Origin: Skeletonema tropicum
Lineage: Eukaryota > Bacillariophyta > Thalassiosirophyceae > Thalassiosirales > Thalassiosiraceae
DNA: 64,000 bases
Reading direction: 5' to 3'
Assembly (NCBI GenBank): GCA_037178625.1
Contig: CM074128.1
Location: 1-64,000, forward strand
The notes under the pieces were generated by a model. It did not search any database and was not told the DNA's origin. It was given only the letters and a program-made list of their open reading frames with translations. The position numbers were made by a program, and so were the translations under genes. Each line of letters opens with the position of its first letter. The first letter of the stretch is position 1. Positions 26,101 through 37,305 of the stretch are shown in pieces.

Positions 26101-29100
26101 TCTTACCAAAATGCGATCCTCCAATAAAGACCGGCGTTCCTCCTCTGCTCGGGCCTCCCTCGTGCGAAAGTGCATGGACCTGGATATCCTTTTGGTACAT
26201 GAAAGAGAAGCCAGCGTTAGTGAAATCATGCCCATTGTTTGTTACTTCGAATGAGACAAGCTTTCCAAAGTACTGGGGATGAAAATGGGATGACGGGAAT
26301 AACTCAGCTGAGGAGGAGTCGTTGTGCCTTTGGTCTGGCAAATTGATCCACGATAGCTCTGCATCGTTGATGGGAGGACTGAGGCATTGTATTTCAGAGC
26401 TGTGATAAAAGACAGCTGGAACTACCACGGATCCAAAACGGCACAGCAAGGACGTTGTGCTGACGAAGTTACCTCCAAAGACACGGACCTTTGTGCCTGC
26501 TGTTCTCGACGGACCAAATGCTGGATTAATACCGTCGACACGTAATACATTGAAGAAATGGAAAGAGCTTCTGAACTTTTCGTAGTCTTGCCCATTTTGT
26601 GTGACCGAGATAGAGTATACTCCCGCAGCATGCTGGGGTGTCGTGCAACTAACTTTTCGTGGATCGATGAAAAACGCAGGCACAACTTTTGTTCCGAACA
26701 TACAAGAGAGTCTTTCATCTGGGAAGAAGTCGCCTCCATGAATCATAATGGCAGTACCACCAGTAGTTTCAGCTGAGTTTGGAGTTACGTGCGTGATCTC
26801 AATTGTATCATGATAGTAGAAAGCGCCTGCTGTCTTCTTCTTCCACTCAGAATTGAGCCATTGTTTCATGCCCTCGCTTCCAATTAAAGACACGGATACA
26901 AGCTGTGGTTCCATCGCTGCTGGTACCGTACAAGTTACCTCCGCTGTACCATACGACAATACCGGACTCGTTGCTAAAAAGCCAGAAGAAATTCGATCGA
27001 TCACAGATAGACTGTTATCCCAAAATAAGCAGGATTTGACAGAATGCCAAGAGAAATTATCACCCGTCACTTTGATTCTGGTACCTCCACGGATGCTTCC
27101 GTGAGCGGGGAATACGTTACGAACGGTGGGTATTGGGTTGTATTCAAAGAGAGTGTTCCTCTCAGAAAAGTCAGCGCCGTCGTTGATTGATACTGCAAGC
27201 TCCACAGAGCCACCATGATTCAAATCTGCCCCCTTGACAACTTCTGTGACAAGAGCATTATACTCCTCTGAAAATGCCGAAGTCTTCGTTGGCGTCCCCC
27301 TTACATTATCTCGATTCATGAGAAGCTCAGGCAGATCTCCTGCGAAGTAAGTTGAAGCCGATATCATATCGTCATCGTGTATTGATGGAGAGAGCTCCTT
27401 CTGCATGAAACGAAGGTAAAAATTGCGATTCGCTCCCAAAATACCAGATCGAACAGGGACTTTGTACATACCCACGTGAGAACTCTCGGTGATTGTGACG
27501 TCTACGTCACTCACTAAAGACAGTTCCTCAAGGACACTTTCAATCTCTGCTGCAGTGGCAAAGACACTGATTTGATCGGTGACATGTTTGCATGTCCGGC
27601 ACGAGTCTCCCTTTGACGGATATTGCAGAGAAAAGTCGCCACCCAGCGTAGTTGCAGTACTAGCAACGTGAGTGATTACACCTTGGAGGTCAGAAGTGCA
27701 CACTCGCGATTCATCTCTGCCCTCGCAATAAAACAGAGCCACTTGGAGATACTCTTCAAGAGAGTCTCCCATGATGTCGAGAAAAAAATACTCAGAGCGG
27801 TATTTCTCAACTGCGATGCTGCCACTTCCGAGGTTGTGGATAGATTCCATCACTTCCTCAGCACTCGCACCGACTATCAGCTCGTCGCCTTCGACCCCAG
27901 CAATTACAATCCTAAATCCACTAACATCTGTTGGTATGCTTACCTTGTAAACAGCGTGGGATGCACCTTTCTTACTTTCGACAATGCTAATCGATGCATT
28001 GCTCCCTTCGAGGGATGAAATATCGGCAATCAGCATGGGTAAGTCTCCAGAATTTTTCAGACTATCAAATGTCACATGCCACTGGAATGCTTCATCATTG
28101 TCAATAGCTCTATTTACATCAACAGCGACGGATGAGTCAACGATGACTTTATCGATTCCAGTCAGTTCCTCCAAGATCAGCTTCATTTCCTCACTTGTAG
28201 AGTTGAATGGGATAGGTCTCGTCTCTTCAACGTTGCCATTATCAACGAAGGACAACTTGAAGTGACCACCAAGCCTCTGAGTCCCCATCTGCGACAAAGT
28301 GCACGAAACAGATGCGTTGCTACCTTTCAGCTTGACTGCTCCTCCACCAGTGTTGACAACATGCAATGTTTCTCCACCGTATGTGAAAGTTTTGGGTAGT
28401 ACAATGTCCCATTTGAAAGTATTTCCGCTAGAAGTCATCGTAGTCCGATTGACATGAAAGCCCTCTGGTAAAAGTTCACTCAGGGCGTCTTTCATCCCCT
28501 CAGCAGATTCATTAAAATGAAGCCAACGCGTGTGTCGTGTCAATGGATAATCAATCGATCCACCTGGTGCCACCAGTCGAAACCCCCTACCAAATTCATC
28601 ATCAGAAACGTCTTCTCCAAATGTTTGACAAGTGTGTACTTCATTGTGGTCATCGACTGTAGCTGAAATAGTTTGAATCTCGGGACTGTTCGCCATGGAG
28701 AACACGCTCACGCGCTGCACCTCGTTGACCCATCCAAATAGCGGACTAACACATGATACCTCATTCTCGTCGTGATAAGTTGCAATGACATCCTTTTCAC
28801 CAAATCGGCAAATTATCTCACCACGATTCTGGAACGGCCCGCCGTGCACTTTTACGAGAGTGCCTCCAGTGACAGGTCCAGAAGCGGGATGAAGAGACTT
28901 TATCGTCACATCGGTATCGTATTGAAAAATAACTCCAATATCAGTGAACGAATGAACATCCCCTGACATGGAAACATCCACTTTGATCGAGGAAGCAAAT
29001 CCGGTAGAAGAACTTGGGGGAGAGGCACAAATGATGTATCCTGAATTCCAATTCACTTCGATGGCTGGGAAAGTGTCATTTCCAAATCTGCACAGAGGCA

Positions 29101-29662
29101 TTGTTGTTTGATCACTTCTTGAAGATATCGTATTGTTGATATTTCCGCTCACTTTCACCCTCGTCCCACCCGATTGTGGCCCATGATTTGGCTGCAGCAA
29201 GAGATCCTTTTGCGGCGGTGGATCTTTCTTCTTCAAACTGTTGCTATTATCGACTGTCCGATCCACCATTGGATATTCGTCGTCATCGTCAGAAGCAGCA
29301 GTAGGAGGAGGAGAGCAGGATATATTGAATGATCCATAAACATTCGCTCGAAACGCCTTCCCATCCACCACACAAAGTGGATCAACGTACGGACTCAAGA
29401 AAGAAAACGGCAGCACTTGATTCCTCGTTTCATCATGATGATGAAGCGTATAATTGTTGTAGGCATCCTCTACAGATAGCGGGTGTAACTCATCATCAAT
29501 TTCGACAAGGGGAGCATCGTTGAATGAGATCCAAGTTTTATCGGAGTCGACGATTATGATCGCACGGGTATTGTTGATTGCGTCTTGATTTGTTGTTGCT
29601 AGGGTAAGATCAGTTATTGACCAAATGAATATTGGCAGAATGGCTGAAATGAATCGCATCAT
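17117..29662 (-). CDS. Giant IPT/TIG and GCC2/GCC3 multipass surface protein, 7 exons
   Basis: Exons on the minus strand are 29662-26107, 26020-25598, 25513-24570, 24479-23740, 23651-22954, 22841-20146 and 20047-17117. The introns are 86, 84, 90, 88, 112 and 98 nt, all GT-AG. Phases agree and the spliced length is 11,988 nt (3,995 aa). An N-terminal signal peptide (first 22 residues) is followed by about six IPT/TIG Ig-like folds with GGT and GG(D/N/S)xF signatures. Between them are repeated modules of the FxLxFxxG type. Exons 2-6 carry Cys-rich GCC2/GCC3 (ephrin-receptor-like) repeats with CPxGxYC patterns. The last exon holds about ten membrane helices and an acidic cytoplasmic tail. This suggests a large adhesive or sensory cell-surface receptor. 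Similar architectures occur, as I recall, in flagellate and ciliate protists, so a role on the sperm flagellum is possible but inferred. Confidence 0.85.
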
Positions 29663-32003
29663 CCCCAGGAGTTGTCGCTGGTAGGTGACGTCGGCGGTGG
29701 GCAGGATGGTGTCATGAACCGAATTGAAGAGATCTGTTCATTCTCCGTCCTCAAGAAATTAAAAATTTTTAAAAATCACCTCACAAAAAAGAAGAACTTG
29801 TTGCTATTTATTCTTGGTTTTCCAGAGAGCCAATGTTGGACGATTTTGCAGTACTGATGACCGATCACAATGAAAGATATTCATTGACTATAAAAGCATC
29901 TTTACCCATCAGCAAAGTGAAGCGATGCTGTAGCCGAACATTTTCATGAGAACTGACCCCCTGGTTGTCACATCATTCCGATACGCCACAACATGTGTAC
30001 AAAATACTACTTTATATCAGGATTATGAGCAGCATATACGATCAGATTATCTCATCGTGAATAGTGTGATCGACAAACAAGATGAGATCTTTTGCCTCCT
30101 AAACCGCAGCTGCGCGCTTCTGACCACCACATCTTCCTCTAGAGCCGCTGTATGTAGTCGAGAATTTATTTTCTAAGACAAACTGCGAATAATACTGTCC
30201 GTGCTCTCTCTCTAGAGAGATAGAGAGATTGAAGTAACGATTTGATTTGAAGCAGGATAGCGTAGAGCAGAAAGCTATGAATAAGTAGAAGGTTCGGTGT
30301 TAGCTGTGAGTTTGCACGCGATAGGTTACGTTTTCACCTGATCACTTTTATGTGGGGGTTTAACTGATCACTCTCTAGGTACTCACAAATCACAAAGACA
30401 CAACTCTGCGCCGCGCTCTGGGAATAAACTTGTCCCAAGCGAGCAAGAGCGTGAAGTTCAAATCACGGGAAATTCGTCAAAGCTTTGTCATTTTGCACAT
30501 AGGAGTACTTGCTACAGTCAATCGGCAACTAACTCAATCAGGCGGCCGCTGCACCGCTATCTGTCTACTGCAAATCAAAAGGCACATGCATTCAATTTAC
30601 CATGCTGAATCTGCCTCGCGTCTCTGAAGTGGTGCAGATTGATTCGCCGTCTGGAAGTGGAAGCGTCTGGAGCACAAAGCGCCCGCCTATCAAGTGATTA
30701 TGACACATATTGTTCGTTGCTCGACAATGAGAACATATCATGACGGACGTCGACGACATTGTCATCTCTCACCGCCAAGAAAAGGCACAATGAATGAACT
30801 ATATCCATCGCATTAATCAATGGATATGTCGAGACACCTGTGCGTTGTGCATCAGCACACTTGTTGGTACGGACACGAGGGCACATCTCCTAGAAAAATG
30901 CATCCACACGCTACAAGCAGCATCTTCTATACACCAACACCAACAATATATCAGAATAGCATAATTTGGAGTCTTAGTGGCGACAGGGAAGGTTGAATAG
31001 TGTGATAGATACTAATGCATACATTTGGGGCTTTCAACTCTGACGGGCAGCAATACAATTCATTGAAGATTCGACAGCAAATGCAAATAAAATCTTTATT
31101 CACGGCAATCGATCAGAGAATGATACGAGCCAAGATAGCAGGTGGAACTGATAGAATGGAGCAGGTTCCAGCCCTACTAAATACAATAGCTTGAGTCCGT
31201 CTTGAAAATGCAAAATACTATGCATGCTTGTTCGTCTCATATCATCTCTTGCTCGGATAAATTAAATCTAGTAGGAGACTCTTATGTAGCTGAATAAAAG
31301 TGATACATCACCTATTCGAGAAGAATGTCGATGATTCTTTGCATTCTGTGATAGATTTGACTATCAACACCTCGATCTACATATACTTCCCTCATCTTTT
31401 TCGACCCTAACTCCCCACCCTAAAATAGGATCTTCTGTCATACATGGGAGTCCTCTTAAGAGGGACTCTGCATGTATGCAGAGACCTCCAAGTGACTCAG
31501 ACAGGTGTCTGAAGATCCTATGTAGGGGGCGAAGCCCAGTGCCTTGAGAACGCACGATGCCTTCGTTTGAATGACTTCTTGATTTGCATCATTATTTGTG
31601 TGTGGTAGGTAGTGGAAAGTTGAAGGTGAAGGAGCGGCATTCAGGCAGGGTCTCACAAGACATTTCGGAAGTTCCATCAATTTTTCTACTTTGTTTTGTC
31701 TCTGCGTAACAAATGACTCTAAGTTCGATTGTTTTCGATGCAGACTCTCGTATGATTGAATGACGAATGCACTTCACGGGGTTACGCCACTTCATTGTGA
31801 CTAAAATAGCCAATATTTGAGAAACCTACCTGACTTCGAAAAGTTCCGCCACCTCTAGATAAGACTGCACGCAATGGCACAAAATCCAGAAAGATCCACA
31901 GCCGTTGGCCCTACACGACTGAGACCATCCCTCACCAATACACCAGTTCACGGCAAACCCTCCGCGTTTTTTTATAGTAGATTCATCACAAACCCTCCGA
32001 CCC
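29663..32003. other. 2.3-kb intergenic region with a foldback element
   Basis: No convincing coding region is present; the few frames of 60-75 codons lack homology cues. A palindromic CT/GA stretch lies at about 30204-30228. A nested inverted-repeat structure at about 31411-31535 is listed separately. The left end must hold the promoter of the giant minus-strand gene. Confidence 0.6.
31411..31535. repeat. Nested inverted repeat (foldback or MITE-like)
   Basis: Outer arms TAGGATCTTC (31426-31435) and GAAGATCCTA (31511-31520) pair perfectly, and similarity extends outwards to CCCTA and TAGGG. Inside them, CATACATG (31439-31446) pairs with CATGTATG (31471-31478). GAGTCC (31448-31453) pairs with GGACTC (31463-31468) around the palindromic core TCTTAAGA. 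It could be a small non-autonomous foldback transposon or a transcribed hairpin. No clear target duplication was found. Confidence 0.55.
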
Positions 32004-33864
32004 GTGTGCAGAAAACGCGGAGCGTTGTCAAAGATGCCTCCTTCCAATAAGCAGAACCGAGCACGAAACTTGTTAGTGAAACTTTTAGTGTTCTTGACCA
32101 CTGCCGAGTTGTGTTGGTACACTATCAATGGAGACATCAATCATGAATATTCCCTTGCCCGCCGACTTGGATTTTATCTACAAGAGGAGTACTACGCTTT
32201 CCTCGTCTCAGCTGGCTTGGCGATGTATAGATATGATTCTTCGACTAATGAAAAAGATGAGTTGACCATCAAGGACGAAGAATGGGTTCATATGATTGAT
32301 GCCATAAAATCAGACAATCACGATGTTACCGATTTTGCTGAAAGGATTGATTTCACAACGAAAAGATTTGATCGAGTTAATGCGCACAAAGGACTCAATC
32401 AGCGTAGTAATCGTCGTTACGATCACAAACTCATACGCATTGGCAAAAAAACTTATGACGGATGGAGCCACGACAACATCACTCAGCAGCTGAAGGATCG
32501 AAACAAGGGGGTACACAAAACCCCGCATCTTACTGGATTATCGCCGCTGAAACGCTCCCTTGTAGCAGACGCACGTGAAATGTTTACCAATGTTATTGCA
32601 TCTGACTTTGATTTCTATGAGAACTTATCAAATAAGAAGCTTGAAGACGATGACGATGACGATGACGATGAGAGCGAAGCAGACGATGACCAGCCACTCA
32701 CAAAGAAACCAAAACTGGCACGCTTTAGTGTCGGTGGCACTGCCCTTGGTCTTGTTGGTGCTATGGAAGCTGGCGAAGCCGAGATTGCCAGCACCTCAAG
32801 TTGCTGCCGTCGAACAGTCGGCGCCTGCTCCTGCTCTAGAAGTAGACACCACTAATACTTCCACAGAGCCGCCTGCTCAGATTGCTGTCGCCGAACCACC
32901 CGCTGCTGCTCCCGTAGGAGACGCCGCTAATCCAGCACCATCAGTCGAAACTAGAATACAGCTTCTTAAGAAGAAACAGGCTGATTGTAAAGAGAAGATT
33001 GCACCATTGGAGAAGAAGTTGAAGCGGATAACGGACAATATTACAAAGGCAAAGAAGTATAAATCCAGCCTCAATGATAAGATCGACGAGTTCAAAAAGG
33101 CGCGTAAGAATTCAGGAGATGGAATCGAGAGCGAAATGTTTCGGACTCTAAAATCGTATGGGATTGAAGTGCAAGCATATCATGGTGGCAGCCTCCATGG
33201 GAAGGACGTACAAAAGCTAATGAACAATGCCAGTGATATGTTTATCTCGTTTGCAGATATTCTGAAAAATAACAGAAAGGAAGGCTGTGAGTACAATGAT
33301 GCTGACATAGATGCTTTATGCAAGTGTTATGCCGAGCTTTGTGTCTTATGGGATGGCGCTTTCTCTTATGCGAGCACAATTGATCCAACCAAAAACGACA
33401 TTGATATGTATCAAAGGTTTGTTACTGCGGCTGTCCACTTGCATGCTGAGATGGGATTAAATGTTACTCCCAAAGTACATCTTATGTGGAAGCATGTAGC
33501 AGACCAAATGAAATTGTTGGGCGGATTGGGCAACAAACGTGAGGATTGGGTGGAAAGGCTTCACCAAACTTCAGGCAGCGTTCGAGAACAGTTTCATAAC
33601 ACCATAGGAGATGTAGAATTGCGTGGGATATCTATGGCTCGGTTACTGCAGCAGGAGACAAATCAAGAAGTAGTGGCTCATGAAAAGGTAGTCAATGCAG
33701 ATGCTTGCACTGGGCCACGTAAGAACTACACATCAGTAGAGGAGCTACGTAAGCAGATGCGGCAGGCGATAAGGCTGTCTGCCCTTTCTTGCTGGGAGGG
33801 GCTTAACCCAGATAAGAAGCATAAAGTGGTGGAGGAGTTACTGTGTGGGGAAGCAATGACGTGA
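32004..33864 (+). pseudogene. Transposon-derived ORF broken by one frameshift
   Basis: Two overlapping open frames form one broken coding region: 32004-32855, then the frame running to 33864. The switch falls near 32760-32800, just after a run of Asp codons (32646-32700) and a Lys-rich basic stretch. The second half has an Ala/Pro-rich linker, a Lys-rich coiled coil (about 32960-33110), then YGIEVQAYHGGSLHGKD near 33160 and TPKVHLMWKHV followed by GGLGNKREDWVERLHQ near 33470-33570. I recognise this order (QAYH, then TPKxHLxxxHV, then G-xx-E-x-H) from proteins encoded by eukaryotic DNA transposons in many genomes. Which superfamily it belongs to I cannot settle; Academ-like or a related group is possible. 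No terminal repeats were found around it. Confidence 0.6.
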
Positions 33865-34162
33865 AGTCGATAAAGTAACTACTGTTTGTTAGCTTAGTAT
33901 GTTGGAGTACGTGTGGGATAGTCAGTTGGAGTGAGCTGGAGGTTTTGGCAAAAAAATGTCAAAATTACGCGGGAAGGCCAAGCGTAACCCCGTGACTTCG
34001 CATTGGCATCTCAAAATTTTACCACGGGTAGGTAGTGTGGCGGCCACCACCATTGAAAGGCAAGTGACCAAGTCGTTTGTGCGAAGGCGTGTTATTATAT
34101 GGAAAGGCGGAGACCGACGACCGTTCATTGTTCCACTAATATACACTTACTAAGAAGTCACC

Positions 34163-35137
34163 ATGACAATGCAGCCAACAGAACGTCTATCCAGGGATAC
34201 AGTGGCCGTAGCCGATACTCTCGCCGCCATGATCAAGAGAGAGCAGCTGACCACCTCATTACATGAGGGCGGATATCTAAATCCCTCCGATCCGACAATG
34301 ATCACTGCCGACGATCGCAAGAAGTTGGTCAACTGGTGCTACGTCTTTGTTGACCACTACCATCTCTCACGAGAAACGCTGGCTTCAGCGATGGAAATGG
34401 TGGATCGATTCCTCTCCAGTGCCAGCAGGAGTAGTATCAGCAACTCTGCCGATCATGCAGACGCCCACGTCGACGCAGTGAGAGCTGTATCTGAGGAGGC
34501 TCTAAGAGATCGAAGCATATTTCAGCTGCTGACCGTCACGGCATTGTATGTTGCCATCAAGATCAACGAATGTGACGTTGTATCAAGTGATCTGTTCGCA
34601 GAGATTTCCAGTGGATCCTACTCCACGAAGGAGATTGAGGATATGGAACTTGTATTAATGAGTGGTCTGTCATGGCGATGTCACGCTCCGACAGCGCACC
34701 AAGTTGGACTTTCAATACTCTCCTTGATACTGCCTTACGTCGATGTCCCAGAGGATACATGGGGCTACCTCCTGGACGACATGAAGTATTTGATCGAACT
34801 TAGTGTGCTCGACTACTACATCTCTACACAACGTACGAGCACCATCGCTCTAGCAGCCATATACAACGCTATAGGTGACATTAAATCCAATAGGGACCAA
34901 GAGCTGCTGAGAGCATTTCTAAGCATGATTATAGATCGCTTCGACTTTGATCATCCGAGGCAGATAAGTGCGGTAAGAAGAAAGATGCGATCCCTCTCAC
35001 CTCATGAAGATGATTTGGATGAGAGTGATGTTGAAGAATGTTTAGGCTTAGATGATTCAGTGAATAAAACTTTGGAGATATTGAGCAGATCTTCCCAGGA
35101 TATAATGACCTTCAACGAACAAGATGGAAATGCATGA
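34163..35137 (+). CDS. Diatom-specific-type cyclin (324 aa)
   Basis: The N-terminal half carries a cyclin box. ADDRKKLVNWCYVFVDHY near residues 50-67 and ASAMEMVDRFLSS near 75-88 fit the pattern in which a basic helix is followed by W-C and then D-R-(F/Y)-L. TALYVAIKIN follows, and a second helical bundle around 165-240 corresponds to the C-terminal cyclin fold. The acidic tail contains ESDVEECLG. Cyclins bind and activate cyclin-dependent kinases to drive cell-cycle steps. Diatoms have a large lineage-specific set (dsCYC), thought to link nutrient and light signals to division, and this protein fits that group better than A-, B- or D-type cyclins. A compact intronless frame with a good Kozak-like context (caccATGaca) supports the start. 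Confidence 0.8.
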   Translation: MTMQPTERLSRDTVAVADTLAAMIKREQLTTSLHEGGYLNPSDPTMITADDRKKLVNWCYVFVDHYHLSRETLASAMEMVDRFLSSASRSSISNSADHADAHVDAVRAVSEEALRDRSIFQLLTVTALYVAIKINECDVVSSDLFAEISSGSYSTKEIEDMELVLMSGLSWRCHAPTAHQVGLSILSLILPYVDVPEDTWGYLLDDMKYLIELSVLDYYISTQRTSTIALAAIYNAIGDIKSNRDQELLRAFLSMIIDRFDFDHPRQISAVRRKMRSLSPHEDDLDESDVEECLGLDDSVNKTLEILSRSSQDIMTFNEQDGNA

Positions 35138-35334
35138 GCACGTAGTATCTATCACGAGATCATCTCCATGGTCTCTCTCACACACGTAGGAATGGGATGG
35201 CATAATCTTAAATTTTACCATTTGAACAAGCTACGTATTTGCAGTCGAATTTGAAGCAAAGTTGTAATAAGTAAGCGTCGGCTGGTGCACTTCTTAATTG
35301 TCAAGAGCACCATTCATCATAACTCCCGCTCCCT

Positions 35335-36231
35335 CTACGAACAATTGGTTGCATCTGTAGCTGCCTGGTTGGCACGCAGAGCAGCATCAAGGTCCTCTTC
35401 GCTAACAAATCCCCCCTTAGATAAATCCATCAGCTGTTTGAGTGAAACATCATGTCCCAGTGAGGCAGCGATGCAAAAATGCCTCACCGCTCTGTCAAGA
35501 TTGACACATCGATTCTCCAGTGCTCTATCAATATTGACATTGTCCATCTCCAACATTCCAAGACTGTGCCTGGATTCTGGATGACCAGCAATAGCAGCCT
35601 CTTCCAGGTGGTAAATTTTCTTCTCCGTATTTGTCTCAACACCCATCCCGAAGTGATACATGATTGACAATTTGAAATGTGCATCGGCATTTCCCAATCC
35701 AGCAGCCTTTGTAAAATAAGCAGCTGCACTACTGTAATCTCCTTCTTTGTATTGTTGCTCTCCTTTTCGCCACATGGCAACTGGATCATTCACCCCAATT
35801 CTTTTCATTGTTAGTTTATCATTTTCCTTCCCTCTTGGTAGAGGATGTCGACAGAATGGACATGATACAACCAATGATTTTTCCATCTGATGTGTCCAAT
35901 GACCTTCAGTGCAGCTCAGACAAATCAGTTTACTGCAACATGTCATTATGACAGATTTCGATCGATGAATCGGCAGAGGGTTCATGCAGATAGGGCAGTC
36001 ACCAAGATGTGTGCCATTCGGTTGCTTGAATAATAATTCGTCACGTAATTCAGCCGTCCGTTTTTTGCATGCTGCTGGTAAATGTTTTGATGTATGATCT
36101 CTCTGGCATTCAATACTGCAATATTTAACGAGATCGCATGCATCACATCCCTTCAGTTGAATGTCATCATCTTCTGCTACGCCGCAGGACGCACAAAATG
36201 TTGATATGTCTGCTTTATTCTCTTCGCTCAT
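35335..36231 (-). CDS. MYND and RING zinc-finger protein with Sel1 repeats (298 aa)
   Basis: I place the start at the Met at 36231 (MSEENKAD), because the 39 codons upstream are hydrophobic and unlike the family. A MYND finger comes first (residues about 10-50): CASC, then CDAC, YC, C, and a final H and C with standard spacing. A RING-like finger follows (about 70-125): CPIC, CCSKLICLSC, then CPFCR. The C-terminal half has Sel1/TPR-like helical repeats, for example AAAYFTKAAGLGNADAHFKL and a motif ending GHPESRHSLG. Such proteins are very numerous in diatoms. They are assumed to act as protein-interaction scaffolds or ubiquitin ligases, but no specific substrate is known. The gene is convergent with the cyclin. 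Confidence 0.8.
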   Translation of the reverse strand: MSEENKADISTFCASCGVAEDDDIQLKGCDACDLVKYCSIECQRDHTSKHLPAACKKRTAELRDELLFKQPNGTHLGDCPICMNPLPIHRSKSVIMTCCSKLICLSCTEGHWTHQMEKSLVVSCPFCRHPLPRGKENDKLTMKRIGVNDPVAMWRKGEQQYKEGDYSSAAAYFTKAAGLGNADAHFKLSIMYHFGMGVETNTEKKIYHLEEAAIAGHPESRHSLGMLEMDNVNIDRALENRCVNLDRAVRHFCIAASLGHDVSLKQLMDLSKGGFVSEEDLDAALRANQAATDATNCS

Positions 36232-36841
36232 TAGATATACCTCTCTTTCTCTAGAAATGATGAATAGTTTTATTATTGTAGTCAGCAGCGCCAAAGGAAA
36301 GTTAGGTGTGCGTGCCGTCGCAACTTGATACGTCGTAAACGAAGCCAATGATAGGAGTGCGTGATCGTCGGGAGTTAGCGGTGGTTGGTGCGGGCGGTAC
36401 TTATGTAAGGGGTAGATAAGTGGGTCGTTTCATAAATTCAAATTTTATTCAAACCCATTTTCGTTTCGGCTTTCGGCCCCTTTCGGGTCGTAACTCTAAA
36501 CGGCCCAAAACAGGTACTAAATGAGTCAAAACTTTCTTGTGAGAAGCCGCACGCCGGGCGGGCCATGGCATGCAACACGTCACATCTCACATCGTGATGT
36601 CGGTCGTCGATGTCCTCCAGAGCAAGCAGTGTGCTGTGCCATGAACCAATGAAGCAGACATTGTTGCTGTTGCAGTCATCATGTTACATGATGAGCTACT
36701 GTCGCTGCAGAGGCAAAATAGATAGATGCTAAGTATATCATTGACGAGTTTTGTTGAGAAGACGCGCTACTCCTACCACGCAACTAAGCTATCATGTTGT
36801 GATAGATAGCCCGGAAGGAGGCGTCCTACACCGACAAATGA

Positions 36842-37143
36842 AAAAAAAAAATTAACGGAAATCTTAAAGTACGTCATGGTTGGCCCTCCAGGGGCGAAAT
36901 TATCTACAATTATCTAGAGCAATGTCACAAGTTACTACCCTTTGAGTGTAATTAAGCAAATAACCAACAGTTTTTCCATCACCCCGGAATTAGCAAAGAG
37001 GCAGTGATATGAAATTCCAAACCAAGTAATGGTCTTTTTTCCCAGATCGCACTCCGAGCTGCGACACCTCAAACAGCCAGGATTTGGCACGGGGGAGACT
37101 CGAACCCAAGACCCCGAACCAAAAGAGAGGCGGTGATACCACT
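36842..37143 (-). mobile_element. SINE copy 1 (tRNA-derived, T-tailed, 302 bp)
   Basis: On the minus strand it starts AGTGGTATCACCGCC and runs to an 11-base T tail. It is flanked by a perfect 10-bp duplication CGACAAATGA (36832-36841 and 37144-37153). Compared with copy 2 it lacks the first 15 bases, including part of the pol III A box, and otherwise differs at only about three positions in 300. It lies just beyond the 3' end of the STAND ATPase gene, in opposite orientation to copy 2. Confidence 0.85.
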
Positions 37144-37305
37144 CGACAAATGATTACTGGTTGAAAGAATATTTACGAACAAGAGACACTGTTTACACTA
37201 CTCATACCATTCTGAGGAGATGTTTTCAAACAACACGAGGTAGCTTCGCCAAATACCAACAAATTGATGTGCGAGTGGCTCACCCTTCTTACTCATCTTT
37301 GAAAT

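Noticed and set aside
30204..30228. CT/GA palindrome as a regulatory site
   Set aside because: It is low complexity, and nothing ties it to a gene.
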